A stretch of 41,896 bases of DNA from Chara braunii (GCA_003427395.1 BFEA01000237.1:522760-564655); one strand, 5' to 3'. Shown: positions 20,474 through 30,678, numbered from the stretch's first letter. Notes: generated from the sequence alone by a model not told the origin. A program made the numbers and translations.

Positions 20474-20740
20474 ATATATATATATATCATCAAACAAAGT
20501 TGCTCGGTAAACCATAGGTAGAGAGGGAGAAGACGACAAGAAACGAGGGGCTGTGACAGACTGTTTCATCGGAATTTCACGGACTCACTAGGAGGCTGAA
20601 ATATATATATATATATTATATTATATATATATATATATTTATTTGTAGATATATAGTCAAACAGAGCTTCCCGATAAACCGTAGGCAAAGAGGGAGTAGA
20701 GGACAACAAACGAGGGGCTGTGACAAACTGTTTCGTTTTT
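20474..20740 (+). repeat. Duplicated module separated by (TA)n
   Basis: Two copies of about 90 bp each follow a (TA)n run: 20,486-20,577 and 20,645-20,735. Shared phrases are '(a/g)tcaaaca', 'gataaacc' or 'ggtaaacc', 'agagggag', 'acgaggggctgtgaca' and 'actgtttc'. Between them lies a 40-base AT microsatellite. Confidence 0.75.
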
Positions 20741-20867
20741 TTCGCGTTGGGTAAATAATTTCGATATGACCTTAAGAGAAAACGTGTTCAATTGTTGATG
20801 AGCATTAGTGTTCCGCTCTGTGGGCTTCACCGGTGATGTCTTGCCCTTAGAGGGAACCACCTACCTT

Positions 20868-21015
20868 TTGTGAGGGAAGCCAGCCCCGTTTGTTATGGCA
20901 TTTCAAAATGTAAGGGACGCCAAACTTGTTTCCTGACATTTCCAAATATAAGGGACACCAATCTCATTTCCTGGCATTTCGAAATATAACGGACACCAGG
21001 CCCAGTTCCCATTCT
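20868..21015 (+). repeat. 38-bp tandem repeat, about four units
   Basis: Landmark 't(a/g)agggacaccaa' recurs at about 20,872, 20,911, 20,949 and 20,987, a constant 38-bp step, with 'ggcatttc(a/g)aaatat' between. A lone further unit ('gtgagggacactgggcccgg') occurs near 22,687. Confidence 0.85.
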
Positions 21016-21152
21016 CTGTTTTTTTAAGAGGAGAAAAAACAAGAAAGTAAGGGAGGAAAGGGGGGATATAGAGAAAACAAATAAAGAAAAAACAATATTC
21101 AGCTTACTTTCCTGCATAATATATTCGGGATTTTTTATATTTTTTTCTTAAC

Positions 21153-21325
21153 CACTAGTACCTTTGTCGTCTGGTTTCGACAAGTGTTAGTCTAGTCCCG
21201 AACTCTTAGGAGGCTGGGGCCGACAACGGCTGCCGTTGATAAATCTGATCGGCGGTCGTCGTCTCGTTTCGGCCTTCTGAAAGATCGGAGGCCTGCTATT
21301 TTCCGAACCGACAAAGGTACCAGGC
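21153..21325 (-). mobile_element. CACTA-like element, both ends present
   Basis: One end starts CACTAGTACCTTTGTCG. The other ends CGACAAAGGTACCAGGC, so the GTACCTTTGTCG stretch is inverted at the two termini (the outermost bases of the second end have diverged from TAGTG). The body matches the copy at 1,128-1,245 in reverse complement. It is about 173 bp long, non-coding and too small to be autonomous. The three-base target duplication expected for the superfamily is not evident. Confidence 0.62.
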
Positions 21326-21411
21326 TAAATTTTAAAACCTAACCAATTCAAATACCTGTCGGATCTGCGTGGGATGGTCTTTCAGGCCTTTTTTATTGTC
21401 ATTACAATATT

Positions 21412-21732
21412 ATGGAGAATCCCGTAGCAGCCACATGCGTGCTCCAGCCTCCAACGAGGGAACATGCGCGAGTTGCACCTACTAGCAGGTGCTATACCTG
21501 CTACAGCAGATACGCGATACCGACCTCAAGTCAGCCGGAAGCATGAGGACCGAGCTTGAGGACGGAGCTCCTTTGATGGACCAGTCATTGTGCCTCTCCT
21601 CCGGTCCCCTCCCCCTGTGAACATCAGCAGTCTCTGCTCAGTGCCACTCGGCGGGACCAACGACTTATGTCTAGGTGGTGGGCACCAAACTTGCCAGGAA
21701 GGTACATGAGGCCAATGGGGATTGAACCCAAG
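21412..21732 (-). mobile_element. tRNA-derived SINE, copy 2 (head truncated)
   Basis: Shares the body of the 12,153-12,478 element throughout. Matches include 'gaatcccgtagcagcc', 'ggtcccctccc', 'gaacatcagcagtctctgct', 'caaacttgcca' and 'ggaaggtacatgaggc'. It keeps the B-box complement 'ggattgaaccca' and then stops, so the A-box half of the tRNA head is lost. This copy has a roughly 20-base longer middle than copy 1. Confidence 0.8.
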
Positions 21733-22753
21733 ATGGTGCGACGGAGGGGAAGGGGGAACAACTGTGCTGCAGGGGGGTACCTTTGGTGGGAATTGTATGC
21801 CCTTGAGGGTGAGGGGGTGAGCACGTAGGGGGCTTGTCCTGAACTGGGGCCTATTAGGAGAAGGGTGGCTCCATTCAGCAGGGGTAGTTCAAGGGCAAGG
21901 GTTTTGTTTTTCCCTCTTAAGGAAGCGGGGAACATCAGAGGCAGTGTAGTGAAACTCTTTCATCTCATGGAGATTCCGCAATTGCCAGCAAGGGTCTCCT
22001 TCCATAGCAGAAGAGGTCACTTTCCTCTCCACTTTCCATTTTGCTGTGTAGTGAAACTCTCCCATAGTACTATGCGGTAACCATCAGAGATCTTCTAAGT
22101 TCTTTGCGGGGCGAAGCTTTGTAGAATTCCTATGAATCTTCAGGAATAGAGAATATTCAACAACCCATCAGAGATCTTGCTGAAACGGTTGTATATAGTG
22201 GTGAGGTTGCACAACCTTGTAACCTGGTTTGATGGGGGCGTGCGGCCTTGTAGAGAGATCAGGGGGACTGCTTTTTGGGGGAGGCATTGTTAGTGGCCGA
22301 CGGGGGCTGAAGCTGGAGTGACGCTAGCCGGAGCCGGGCCGAGATGTCGCATCCCTGTAACCCAACTCATTGGGGGTGCGAGCCCTGGTAGAGAGATCCG
22401 ACTTTTCTGATATGGCAGTAGGGCGGAGAATTTGATATGGTTTGTGCGAGTATCTACCTAGTAGAGTTGGCGATCACTGTAGTGCTATTTCAATAATTCA
22501 GTGAGTTGTTCATAAGTTTCTGGTCCTAGATTATCACAGCTTTTGCTGGAATTGCTCAGTGGGCTTTACTCTAGTATGATCAGTAGCGGCTCAAAACCTT
22601 TTCTGAAATTTGGGCTCTGAATTACTTGATTACTTTTAGCCGAAGCCGGGGAATGGCCCTGGTACCACAATATGTTTCTTTACTATTGTGAGGGACACTG
22701 GGCCCGGTTCCCAATACGTGTCGCTCTCCACGAATAGATTGCAGCATCGTTCG
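21733..22753. other. Intergenic, moderately GC-rich, no gene recognised
   Basis: Contains small internal duplications. 'Tgtagtgaaactct' occurs at about 21,946 and 22,047. 'Catcagagatctt' occurs at about 22,083 and 22,168. A 'ttgtaac..ggggg(c)gtgcg..tagagagatc' phrase occurs near 22,215 and 22,352. These may be remnants of a duplicated LTR or promoter-like unit; I cannot assign them. Confidence 0.45.
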
Positions 22754-22784
<31 letters not shown>

Positions 22785-22788
22785 AAAA
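22754..22788 (+). repeat. C21-A14 homopolymer junction
   Basis: Twenty-one C directly followed by fourteen A. The exact lengths are unreliable in short-read assemblies. Confidence 0.9.
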
Positions 22789-22806
22789 CAGCACAAAGTG
22801 TCTAGG

Positions 22807-23151
22807 CTAGCCGACCTTGACGTATGAAGGGTCAACTTTTCTAGAATTAGCACATGATGCTACGGCGATAGTTCTAAAATCAGCAGGGGCCTTGGGCGAG
22901 ATTGGCATAATCCAGACCCTTACAGAAATTGTCTTAAACCACCAGTACTTGGCCCAGCTATCGGCCACGGAAAAAAATGGAGTAGAAACGTTCGTAGTTT
23001 GATGAATTTGGGCGTTCCTGTAGTGGCCCGTACGTTTCCTAAAATCGTGGCGCGTTAACGGACACGACTTCCCTCCACCACGAAAAATCTCGGGGGACCG
23101 GTAACATATTTTCATGAGGGCTATTGGTACCACAATATGGAGAACCGGCAC
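22807..23151 (-). CDS. Hypothetical ORF, 114 codons, faintly RT-like
   Basis: The only non-low-complexity frame over 110 codons in this part. Near its end it reads MPISPKAPADFRTIAVASC, which loosely resembles the 'P-PK-----FRPI-L-SC' block that opens the reverse transcriptase domain of non-LTR (LINE) elements. No other RT block follows, because the frame ends about 14 residues later at the C/A homopolymer. It could be a LINE relic broken at that junction, or chance. The complementary strand also has a 61-codon frame. Treat as unproven. Confidence 0.22.
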   Translation of the reverse strand: MPVLHIVVPIALMKICYRSPEIFRGGGKSCPLTRHDFRKRTGHYRNAQIHQTTNVSTPFFSVADSWAKYWWFKTISVRVWIMPISPKAPADFRTIAVASCANSRKVDPSYVKVG

Positions 23152-23399
23152 AATGACAATAATAGAAAATGCGTGAAACTGCCGCCGCCATTTTTTTCAT
23201 GGTTGAAAAAAAAAATTCAGTTTTTTTTTAAATATTTTTCCTGGAAAGATCACGACCAAATCTACAGGCCCTCCAATTTTCAGGATTTTTAGAGCATTCT
23301 TCTGACCATGAAAAAACACTGAAGTTTGGATACTTTTTTTGTTGGCCCAAACATCGAAGAGTGGCAAAAATAGAAAATGCACCGAACTCGCACGGCGAC

Positions 23400-23460
23400 T
23401 AGGCTACCAGAGTGGTCCGGGGCCATGTCCCATTAGCAGCGTTGAGCTACCTCAACGCTG
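23400..23460 (+). repeat. CTACCAG terminus fragment followed by perfect 10-bp hairpin
   Basis: CTAGGCTACCAGAGTGGTCC (from about 23,399) is the left terminus of the CTACCAG family. It is followed at 23,437-23,460 by CAGCGTTGAG-ctac-CTCAACGCTG, a perfect 10-bp stem with a 4-base loop. From 23,461 to 24,060 I see no gene, only an A-run at 23,970-23,989. Confidence 0.6.
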
Positions 23461-24120
23461 AGCATTCAATCACATGTGACAGGGTGCGACCTCGAAGATG
23501 CTAGATGTCCCTCCGAGTCCAGCGGTGGTTTCAAAGAAAGAAAATTTCATTTCTTTTCTTGTTTTTTATTATTATTGGAAACCAGAGTAAAATGCCTTTT
23601 TCTCAGATAGAACGCTTCCTACCCGAGCGCCCTTCCATTGCGCTAGCTCTCATTTTTTTCTCTTGGTAGACAGCTCAACGACGATTTCTCATGAAAGGAC
23701 ATAATGAGTCTGACTTCTGACGTATCATAGTACCGTACCATCCGAAGCCCGATTCTGCAAACGGAGCAACGAGACGGTCGTCCAGCCAACAGGTAGTACT
23801 TTCACACGAGTTGTTGAAATACACCGCATTTAGTGGATAAGTGCATTCAAGAGGAAGTTCTTTTCCTCACACTGTCCTGTTTTCCTGATTGTGACCTTCC
23901 TAATTGTGACCCTCCTGTGTCGTCATGTGTGCGTGAATTCGGGCACCGGGTGTGAGGAGAAAAGCGAAAAAAAAAAAAAAAAAAAAAAGATAAAAAAATG
24001 ACATCCGGACATTAAAAAATAGCTTTCTTCATTTCTAATAAATTAAAAAATGCTTGAAAAGCTGTCACACGGTCGGGCTAGCTCAACTCAACGGTGCAAG
24101 TGGGACTTGGCCACCGAGAC

Positions 24121-24360
24121 CACTTGGCCGGCCGGGCCAAAATAAAATTAAAATTAAAAAAAAAAACCTTTTAATTATATTTTTTATTTTAAATTTGGTA
24201 GAGAATTTTGATGTAACCCTAAGGCAAAAGTGAAAGTTTACTTCTCTGCATAATATAGTTTTATTTCGGATTTTTTTTTTTTTTTTGCTGGGACTTCCCT
24301 GGTCCTCTCATGGCCGGGCTGCCTGGGAAAATAGGGTGACCCGGCCGGCCCGACTGGTAG
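24121..24360 (+). mobile_element. CTACCAG element C
   Basis: The right end GGCCCGACTGGTAG, with 'gggaaaatagggtgaccc' before it, matches elements A and D. The internal block at 24,191-24,256 contains 'aaatttggtagagaatttt', 'gatgtaaccctaaggc' and 'gcataatatag'. The left end has 'ccacttggccggccgggcc', like element B's inner left end, but the terminal CTACCAG is lost. Non-coding. Confidence 0.62.
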
Positions 24361-24722
24361 CCTAGCGCGGCAACCATTTCAGCATCAAATGTTTTTTTTT
24401 TTTCTTTTCTTTCTCCAGATATTTTTCCTGGAAAGATCAGGACCTAATCTACGAGTTTTCCAATTTTCAGGATTTTCAATGCATTCTTCTGAGATGGAAA
24501 ACTCACTGAAGTTAGGGTACTCTTTCCGTTGGCCCACATGTCGTGGACTAGCAAAACTGAAAAATGAACCGAATTGGCGCGACAATTCTTTAAGGGTAAA
24601 AACTATTTTTTTATTATTTGTTTGATATTTTTTTGAGAAAGATCATGACCTAATCTACAGGTTCCCAAAATTTCAGATTTTTCAGATTATTATTTTAAGC
24701 ACGATAAACTGCCAAAGTCAGG

Positions 24723-25931
24723 TGTAGGACTGGACCCGCCGGTAGCCAATAGTCGCTGCCCGTTCGAAAAACCTGGCCCTAACTCACATGAGGCAGGTTT
24801 TTGGTTGGCGGGGGGGCTGGTGGTTTACCCCTTTCACTTCGGCCATCTTTACCCCTTCTTGATCGTGAACCTAAACACGCCCTGAATCCTTTCATCCCTT
24901 TACCTACCTTCCCTGGTCCTAAGGGTCATACCGACCAGCCCATCCATCGGCGGCGGCTCCTGTCCATAATATGACCCTGGACACTGATCATAATGCGCCC
25001 GTCGTCGACATCATACCAAACCATATTACTGCCATCCTAGTCAAGGTCTCTCCAGCTATAAGTAGCAACCTCATTCTTTTCTTCGTCAGTTACTTGTGCT
25101 CACATTTCTCGCCTCCACTGGTGTTTGCACTCTTTTATTGTCCACGCCATTGCACTCGCTCTGACGTTAAAAACAACTGTACAACCGTACAACCAGGCCA
25201 TGTGGCTGAATCCCGATGGCATCCGATGTACACACATTGAAGAGTTGATGAACATATCATGAGTTCGAATCCCGATGGAATCCAATGGACACAAACAATG
25301 CTACAGGCGACACCCTTCACAAAAAAAACATACAACCATATGTCTGTGTTCCCCTCTCAATTCCCGTTTGACTCTCGCAATGGGATGTACTTCCTTTCAA
25401 ATTCAAATCCGCGCCCTTTGACGACTGTTCAAACCATACTTCCTTAACCAAAAAAATGTACAACCATACGTCGGTGTTCCCAAATGACTGTTCAACGAGA
25501 ACTCTCTCCTCCGCCCCTTCTTAACCTCTCTGCATCCTCTATAGTACTCACAATTGGACATGCTACACTGAATCTGACCGTATTTGAGGTCAGATAGGAA
25601 AGTCCACTTGTGAATACGCCATAAGAGTGACTTATCCTCGCCTACGGAAGGGAGAGCCAGGAAGAGAACGATGACAATTAAGTGATGTGTAAAAAGACGA
25701 GCGAACCAGAAAGAACAGAACAGCAGACAGATGCGGAAAAACGAAATGACGAGCAAGAGGGCAGGGGGAGTAGGAGAAGAAGTTCCTTAACGCGCAGGAT
25801 AACCGAACACTCACCAGACAGAAGACGTGACAAATCCTAAAGAGGAGACGTGCACAACACACCTGTAGGAGGACAAAGGAGAAGGGCCTCCAGGACACTC
25901 GTTCGCTCGATTCGAAATTGCTGACCACCGT
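24723..25931. other. Intergenic flank of the LTR element
   Basis: Holds a 9-bp stem (AAAAACCTG at 24,767 with CAGGTTTTT at 24,794). It also has two copies of 'gaatcccgatgg(c/a)atcc' (25,207 and 25,266), the second inside a B-box-like 'gagttcgaatccc', hinting at a decayed tRNA-derived element. A short duplication ('acaaccata(t/c)gtc(t/g)gtgttccc') sits near 25,330 and 25,456. Two minus frames (25,403-25,756; 25,632-25,958) lack ATG support or known motifs. Confidence 0.45.
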
Positions 25932-28514
25932 TGTCGGGCGCGGCGGTCCCACACCCAAACGTAAAGTAATTTTTTTTTTGTGTTGAACCTCACGGTCGCA
26001 TCACGGAAGAGTTTTAGAAGTATTTCAGCTAAGACCAACTCCGACCGTGCGCACCAGCTATACCTCTCGCGGCTCCCTGCAACACGATAGAGATTCCGCG
26101 AGGTACAACTCACCTCCACCTGCAGGAGTTGTCACCATCCCTTAGGTGGGCGTATCCTTGTTGAGCTACCGACTCACATGCGTGTTTGATCGCCGTAGCA
26201 TAGGCATACGTGCGGTTGAACGCCTAAGATTGACCCGTATACGTGTCGGGCATCGGGGCGCTGATCTCCCGGACCGACTTACAATTCAGGTCGACTCGAC
26301 TGACAAACGTTCGCGCATACGACACTTTGCCTAGAAATAGTTTCTATAGGTACGACTCATAACCTATCCCACTTTCAAAGGCAGGATCCCTCTCAGTACT
26401 TAAATTATCAGGGGTTGCGCATAAGACACATACCCATCCTACCTAGTGATTAAGTCCATTCAACATATCCCACTATGAAAACCCATTAACCATAGCATAC
26501 ATACATGTGAAGTAAAATAAGGCTGAGTAATTAGGCGAGGAGATGTCACATACACGTAACATATTCACATAAACAGTCTGAATTCATCAACGGAAAAATA
26601 TAGGTCTTTGACTTTTCAAACATGTACAAATGAAATGAACATGAAATGAATAAGGATTATCGTCTTAGCAATAATCCTAATCTTTCTAACAATCAGGGAA
26701 AAAGCGCAAGGCTGGGTACTCAAACCAATCGCGCACTGATGGAACATCTAGATCAAGGCCCATGATAGCATAAGTTTTTCAATGGGTTGTCGTAAATAAC
26801 ATGTGGCGGTCGTTTTACTTACCTGCAGACAAAAGTCAATCACATTACACAATTCTTGACGGAGTCAACCTTTTATTCATTTTCACCCACATTACACTTA
26901 CACTTCCAACCTTTCAGTAAGACATCCCCTTTTCGACTTAGTCATTCATCCTCATCTGACTTTAGTCATTCAAGGACCCCTTTTGACCAAACACAGATCA
27001 TTTAGACAATGACCCAAAAATTCAGAAATGCCTTTTAGTGTAAAGGTCGATGCAAAGTGTGGGTGTCGAGGGTGAGTGAGGGTTGAGTTGGCTAACCAAC
27101 CTGTTACGATAAGGCAATAGCATGTAGTTTTGTATAGACTCATAATTAGTCTTCTTGAAAGTTAAGGTGACCTGCAATCACACACAGGTCAACACGGTCT
27201 CAACGCCTCTTTGCCATCGACATGACCCTATCTGAAGTTCAATATAGTGAACTTCATTTTAGTCGAGAATAATACTACGTCGACATAACTCCCCCTAGGC
27301 AACCTCTTTAACTTCTTATCAGATCAGTTTCTATGAATCGTCGTCGAAAGGAAGAAAAGGTATAAAGCTAATATCGTTAATGTTTTCTCATTCAATACAT
27401 GATTCCTTATTTAAGATATACATAGACAAAACATCATCAATTTTATCTGGAATAGAATCATAAGATAGATATGAATCAAGGGTTTAAGGTAGTAGGGCAT
27501 GTCACACGGGGCCACATTCCTTCTACCTCCACCTCAGTAGAATCAGGAAGCGGTCTGTCAGTAATGGATCGATCTCTTTTCAGGGTTTTCACGTTTTCCT
27601 GTCTATCGAGAATATTAGTAACAGTATGGTAGACCACTCGGGATCTACTCATCTTCACTGGGTGTCTGCTTGCTTCACCTATTTACTGTCTTGCATTAGA
27701 TCAACTTGATCAAGGTCAAATGGTAATAAGGTGGGCTTCTCGAAGCCTCGCTCCTTTTACAACCACTTCCTTCATCCATGCGGTTGGGCAATAGGGCAGG
27801 CATCTCGGTGCCTTGCTCCTCCTACCGCCGCTTGCATTGAAGCACCGCTAGCGGGTAATAAGGCAGGCTTCTCGGAGCCTTGCTACTCTTATTACACCGT
27901 CCGTGCCATTATTCTGATAAGGCAGACTTTTCGAAGCCTTGCTACTCTTATCACATTGTTAGTGACATCATTGCGATAAGGCAGGCTACTCGGAGTCTTG
28001 CTACTCTTATCACATTGTTAGTGACATTATTGCGATAAGGCAGGCTGCTCGGAGTCTTGCTACTTTTATCACATTGTTAGTGACATCATTGCGATAAAGC
28101 AGGTTTCTCGGAGCCTTGCTACTCTTATCACACCGTTCATGCCGTTATTGCGATAAGACAGGTTTTTCAGAGCCTTGCTACTCTTATCACACCGTCCATG
28201 CCGTTATTGCGATAAGGCAGGCTTCTCGGAGCCTTGCTACTCTTATCACACACTTGCCCTGACGCACGGTTGGTTGGTAATAAGGCAGACTTCACATAGT
28301 CTTGCTTCTCTTATTACACTTTTCTAATCAGTGCGACTAGGTGATTGGGCAGGCCTCACGGAACCTTGCTCCTCCTATCACAACTTCCAGCGGAGTAAGG
28401 CTGGTTGGTAATAAGGTAGACTTCACGGAGTCTTGCTTTTCTTATTACCACCTTCCTCACTTGAGCAGACTTAGACAATAAGGTAGGTCTCTCGGGACCT
28501 TGCTCCTCTTATCA
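25932..28514 (-). repeat. 3' LTR (left), about 2.58 kb
   Basis: Left edge TGTCGGGCGCGGCGGTCCC aligns with the right LTR edge TGGCCGGCGCGGCGGTCCC; TG here is CA on the element's own strand. The right edge is placed at ...CTTATCA (TG on the element strand), where the last 59-bp unit stops and a different GT-rich sequence begins. That edge is less certain. Compared with the right LTR it has about 14 extra bases near 26,400 and lacks about 41 bases after 26,174 and one tandem-repeat piece near 27,670. Confidence 0.75.
27722..28514 (-). repeat. 59-bp tandem array in presumed U3, thirteen units
   Basis: Units start near 27,725, 27,788, 27,859, 27,917, 27,975, 28,034, 28,093, 28,152, 28,211, 28,281, 28,341, 28,409 and 28,476. 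The core five are spaced exactly 59 bp. Each reads (G)ATAAGGCAGGCTTCTCGGA then GCCTTGCTACTCTTATCAC, so GATAAG and CTTATC are inverted and the inner AGGCAGGCT/AGCCTTGCT also nearly pair. On the element's strand the array lies at the 5' end of the LTR, where promoter and enhancer sequences normally sit. Confidence 0.9.
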
Positions 28515-29160
28515 CCCTCGTTAGTTTACTTCTTTAGAAGAACCCCTGTGTCTGAGTGTCACTCTGACTGCGTCACAGCGACTGTGTGTCACAACATGTG
28601 TTTGTGTTTGTCACATCATTTGTATTCCTTTGTTACACTATCTGTGTATATCTGTTTTTATATTTCACTCTGCCCTTGTATGTGTCACAGTGTATGTATC
28701 AGTGTCATAGTGTTTGTGTGTTTGTCACAGTGTGACTGTGTGTTTCTACTGTGCACTGCGTGTTACCGTGCGTGCCGCTGTATCATAGTGTTTGTGTGTG
28801 TGTCACAATTTTTCTTGTGTGTCACAATGACAATGTGTCTGTGTCACAGTGTATGGGTCACTATGTATCTGTGTCACAGTGTATGGGTCACTATGTATCT
28901 GTGTCACAGTGTATGGGTCACTGTGTATCTGTGTCACAGTGTATGGGTCACTGTGTTTCCGTGTGTCTTGGTCCGTCTATTTCTCTGTTTGTCTGTTTGT
29001 CTGTCTGTCTGTCGTTTGCTGTTTATTTGTTGGTTCGTCAGTCGTCGGTCTGTGTAGATGTAGTGGTTCGGACTGTAGATCTGTTAAGTAGGGGTTACAA
29101 CTGTGTATAGGTCGAAACCGCTAGGATAGAGGTCTGTAGGCGAGTCGGCAGTGCAACCTC
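28515..29160 (+). repeat. GTGTCAC-rich low-complexity region with 30-bp tandem
   Basis: (T)GTGTCACAGTGT phrases throughout. An exact 30-bp tandem occurs four times at 28,841-28,960 (unit gtgtcacagtgtatgggtca + ctatgtatct), and a (TGTC)n run lies near 28,990-29,020. The 185-codon frame it generates is Cys/Val/Ser-rich low complexity and not believed. A polypurine tract expected next to the 3' LTR is not obvious here. Confidence 0.8.
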
Positions 29161-29162
29161 TT

Positions 29163-29600
29163 TCAATCAGCGGTACCGGTCTCAGTTTCATTGTGTCCAA
29201 TCAAGCAAGTACCGTGTGAGACTGTGTGCACCAAGGCCTGGTGGAAAGGGTCAGACCAACGAACTTCAGAAGCATAAACCAAGGGGTAGCGTCCAGCTAT
29301 TCTTTCATTCCTGTGTAAGCCATGCAGAAGCGCTGCCACATCGACTTGTGAGAGGTGGTCTGCAGTGAGCCCGAAGACGAAGTGGGCGAGAAGGAGCTTA
29401 GCCATAGCGACAGGATAGCAGCGGTCATAGCTGCCATAGCTGTAGATAGAATGTAGTGTGTGTGTGTGTACGTTTGTGTACAGAGTTTCGCGTGTGGGAC
29501 GACCAGGGTGATCCGTTGTGCGAACAGAGAGTTGTGTGGGCGCTATGTCACCATAGCCAATGAAGTGAACTTGTGCCTGAACTGTGTTCTTGACTTCCAT
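29163..29600 (-). CDS. Hypothetical ORF, 145 codons
   Basis: Starts with a genuine ATG, on the same strand as the LTR element and just inside its 3' LTR. The predicted protein is of ordinary complexity, with a Leu/Ala/His-rich middle (PVAMAKLLLAHFVFGLTADH) and an acidic/Thr end. I do not recognise a domain, signal peptide or membrane segment. It could be an extra ORF carried by the retrotransposon, captured host sequence or chance. The plus strand in the same place shows a Cys-rich 69-codon shadow. Confidence 0.3.
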   Translation of the reverse strand: MEVKNTVQAQVHFIGYGDIAPTQLSVRTTDHPGRPTRETLYTNVHTHTLHSIYSYGSYDRCYPVAMAKLLLAHFVFGLTADHLSQVDVAALLHGLHRNERIAGRYPLVYASEVRWSDPFHQALVHTVSHGTCLIGHNETETGTAD

Positions 29601-29678
29601 ATCTCTAAGTTCGAGTGGGTGATTGTCGCCAGTTTGCTACACACCTGTTTGCATACATGTGAAGTGTGAAAGATATCG

Positions 29679-29693
29679 AGTAATAATAATAAC

Positions 29694-29727
<34 letters not shown>

Positions 29728-29762
29728 GTAATAATAATAATAACAATAATAATAATAATAAT
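29679..29762 (+). repeat. (TAA)n microsatellite, imperfect
   Basis: About 28 TAA triplets with occasional CAA and TAG variants. Confidence 0.97.
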
Positions 29763-29771
29763 GCATGAAAA

Positions 29772-30401
29772 ATGAATGATAGCGATCTTCAGTATCCAAG
29801 CACCATCATACACATAAGACCAGATAGTCGTGACTTCGAACAAAAAGCAGAATTGCATCACGTGTCTCACCAAATAAGAGCACAACAAAAGCTCATAAGT
29901 GGCAATAATCGAGTAGTCTCTTCATTCATCAACAAAGAACCAATCTCGACATCCTATCTTGGGGCTCGACTCCCAGACTACAACTGGCAGATCTTATGTA
30001 GCCTATCTGCAATGCCGAAGATGACGACAACAACTCTCCCGAAGTACGGGCAGATAGCAGCTAATGCCGCACGCTTCCAACACCACGTATGTCTCTCGCA
30101 CCACTCACAATCTCGTTTTCCCAACACACAGATGCCACATACATCCAAGGACGACCATGTGCCCCATCAAGCACACAGCAGCGCAGCTCTGCTATGGCTG
30201 TCTGCTCCTTCTTCTTCTTCTTCTTCTTCTTCTTCTTCTTCTTCTTCTCCTCCTCCTTTCATCTTCTTCTTGCGCACTCCTCTTCCACGCGATCGCCTTC
30301 CTCCCTCTGCGCACCTCCTTCTTTCGCATACCGTAATGGCACAAACCAGAACAAGAATCGACCTCTCTTACATGGTACAAGATAGTGCAGCGAAAGGCTA
30401 A
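29772..30401 (+). CDS. Hypothetical ORF, 209 codons, includes poly-Ser microsatellite
   Basis: ATG start directly after the (TAA)n tract. The first 135 codons are of ordinary composition (for example LGARLPDYNWQILCSLSAMP). A Ser run encoded by (TTC)n at 30,209-30,250 and a Pro/Leu tail follow. No known domain seen. It is antisense to the retrotransposon. The microsatellite also keeps other frames open, so only the first two-thirds carry any evidence. Probably non-coding; listed because it is the longest frame here that is not wholly low complexity. Confidence 0.22.
   Translation: MNDSDLQYPSTIIHIRPDSRDFEQKAELHHVSHQIRAQQKLISGNNRVVSSFINKEPISTSYLGARLPDYNWQILCSLSAMPKMTTTTLPKYGQIAANAARFQHHVCLSHHSQSRFPNTQMPHTSKDDHVPHQAHSSAALLWLSAPSSSSSSSSSSSSSPPPFIFFLRTPLPRDRLPPSAHLLLSHTVMAQTRTRIDLSYMVQDSAAKG
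30209..30250 (+). repeat. (TTC)n microsatellite
   Basis: Uninterrupted CTT/TTC triplets, fourteen or so, then (TCC)n. Confidence 0.95.
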
Positions 30402-30678
30402 TATACCAATGATCAACCCAATCAACGTCCTTACCCAAACGAAACATACATCATCATCAACACATTGTGTGAAGGGGTCTGGCGTCCACACAGAAAGAAT
30501 GTGTCAGTCCCCAAGGTTACACATATGAAGAGAAGGGGGATCAAACAAAGGGGGGGGGAAGATGGGAATGTCGTCAACGCCAAGTCTTCGGAACAGGTCC
30601 CAAATGATCCCTCATCCAATGTCTCAATCCCAATGTCGAGTCTGAATCCCAATGTCGAGTCCCAAGGTCACAAATTTC
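30402..30678. other. Intergenic, short tandem before gap
   Basis: Before the gap there are repeats of a 'tcccaatgtcgagtc' phrase (30,627-30,662) that step by about 18 bases. No gene. Confidence 0.5.

Larger units (their letters stand above)
23202..24722 (+). repeat. Three-copy dispersed repeat ('cctggaaagatca')
   Basis: Copy 1 is at 23,222-23,400, copy 2 at 24,415-24,590 and copy 3 (partial) at 24,625-24,722. Common phrases are 'tttttcctggaaagatca', 'gacctaatctacagg', 'caattttcaggatttt', 'gcattcttctga' and 'gttggccca'. Copies 1 and 2 are separated by CTACCAG-family sequence and a non-coding AT/GC mix. Copies 2 and 3 are only about 35 bp apart. Short frames on both strands of copies 1 and 2 are shadows of the repeat. 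Confidence 0.75.

Noticed and set aside
21624-21935. 103-codon minus frame
   Set aside because: Its second half is translated SINE body and its first half has no motif.
25207-25295. tRNA gene
   Set aside because: Only B-box-like words; no A-box at proper spacing and no cloverleaf.
28500-29057. 185-codon Cys-rich frame that looks like a cysteine-rich protein
   Set aside because: Encoded by repeated GTGTCAC/TGTC words including an exact 30-bp tandem; three overlapping frames look equally Cys-rich.
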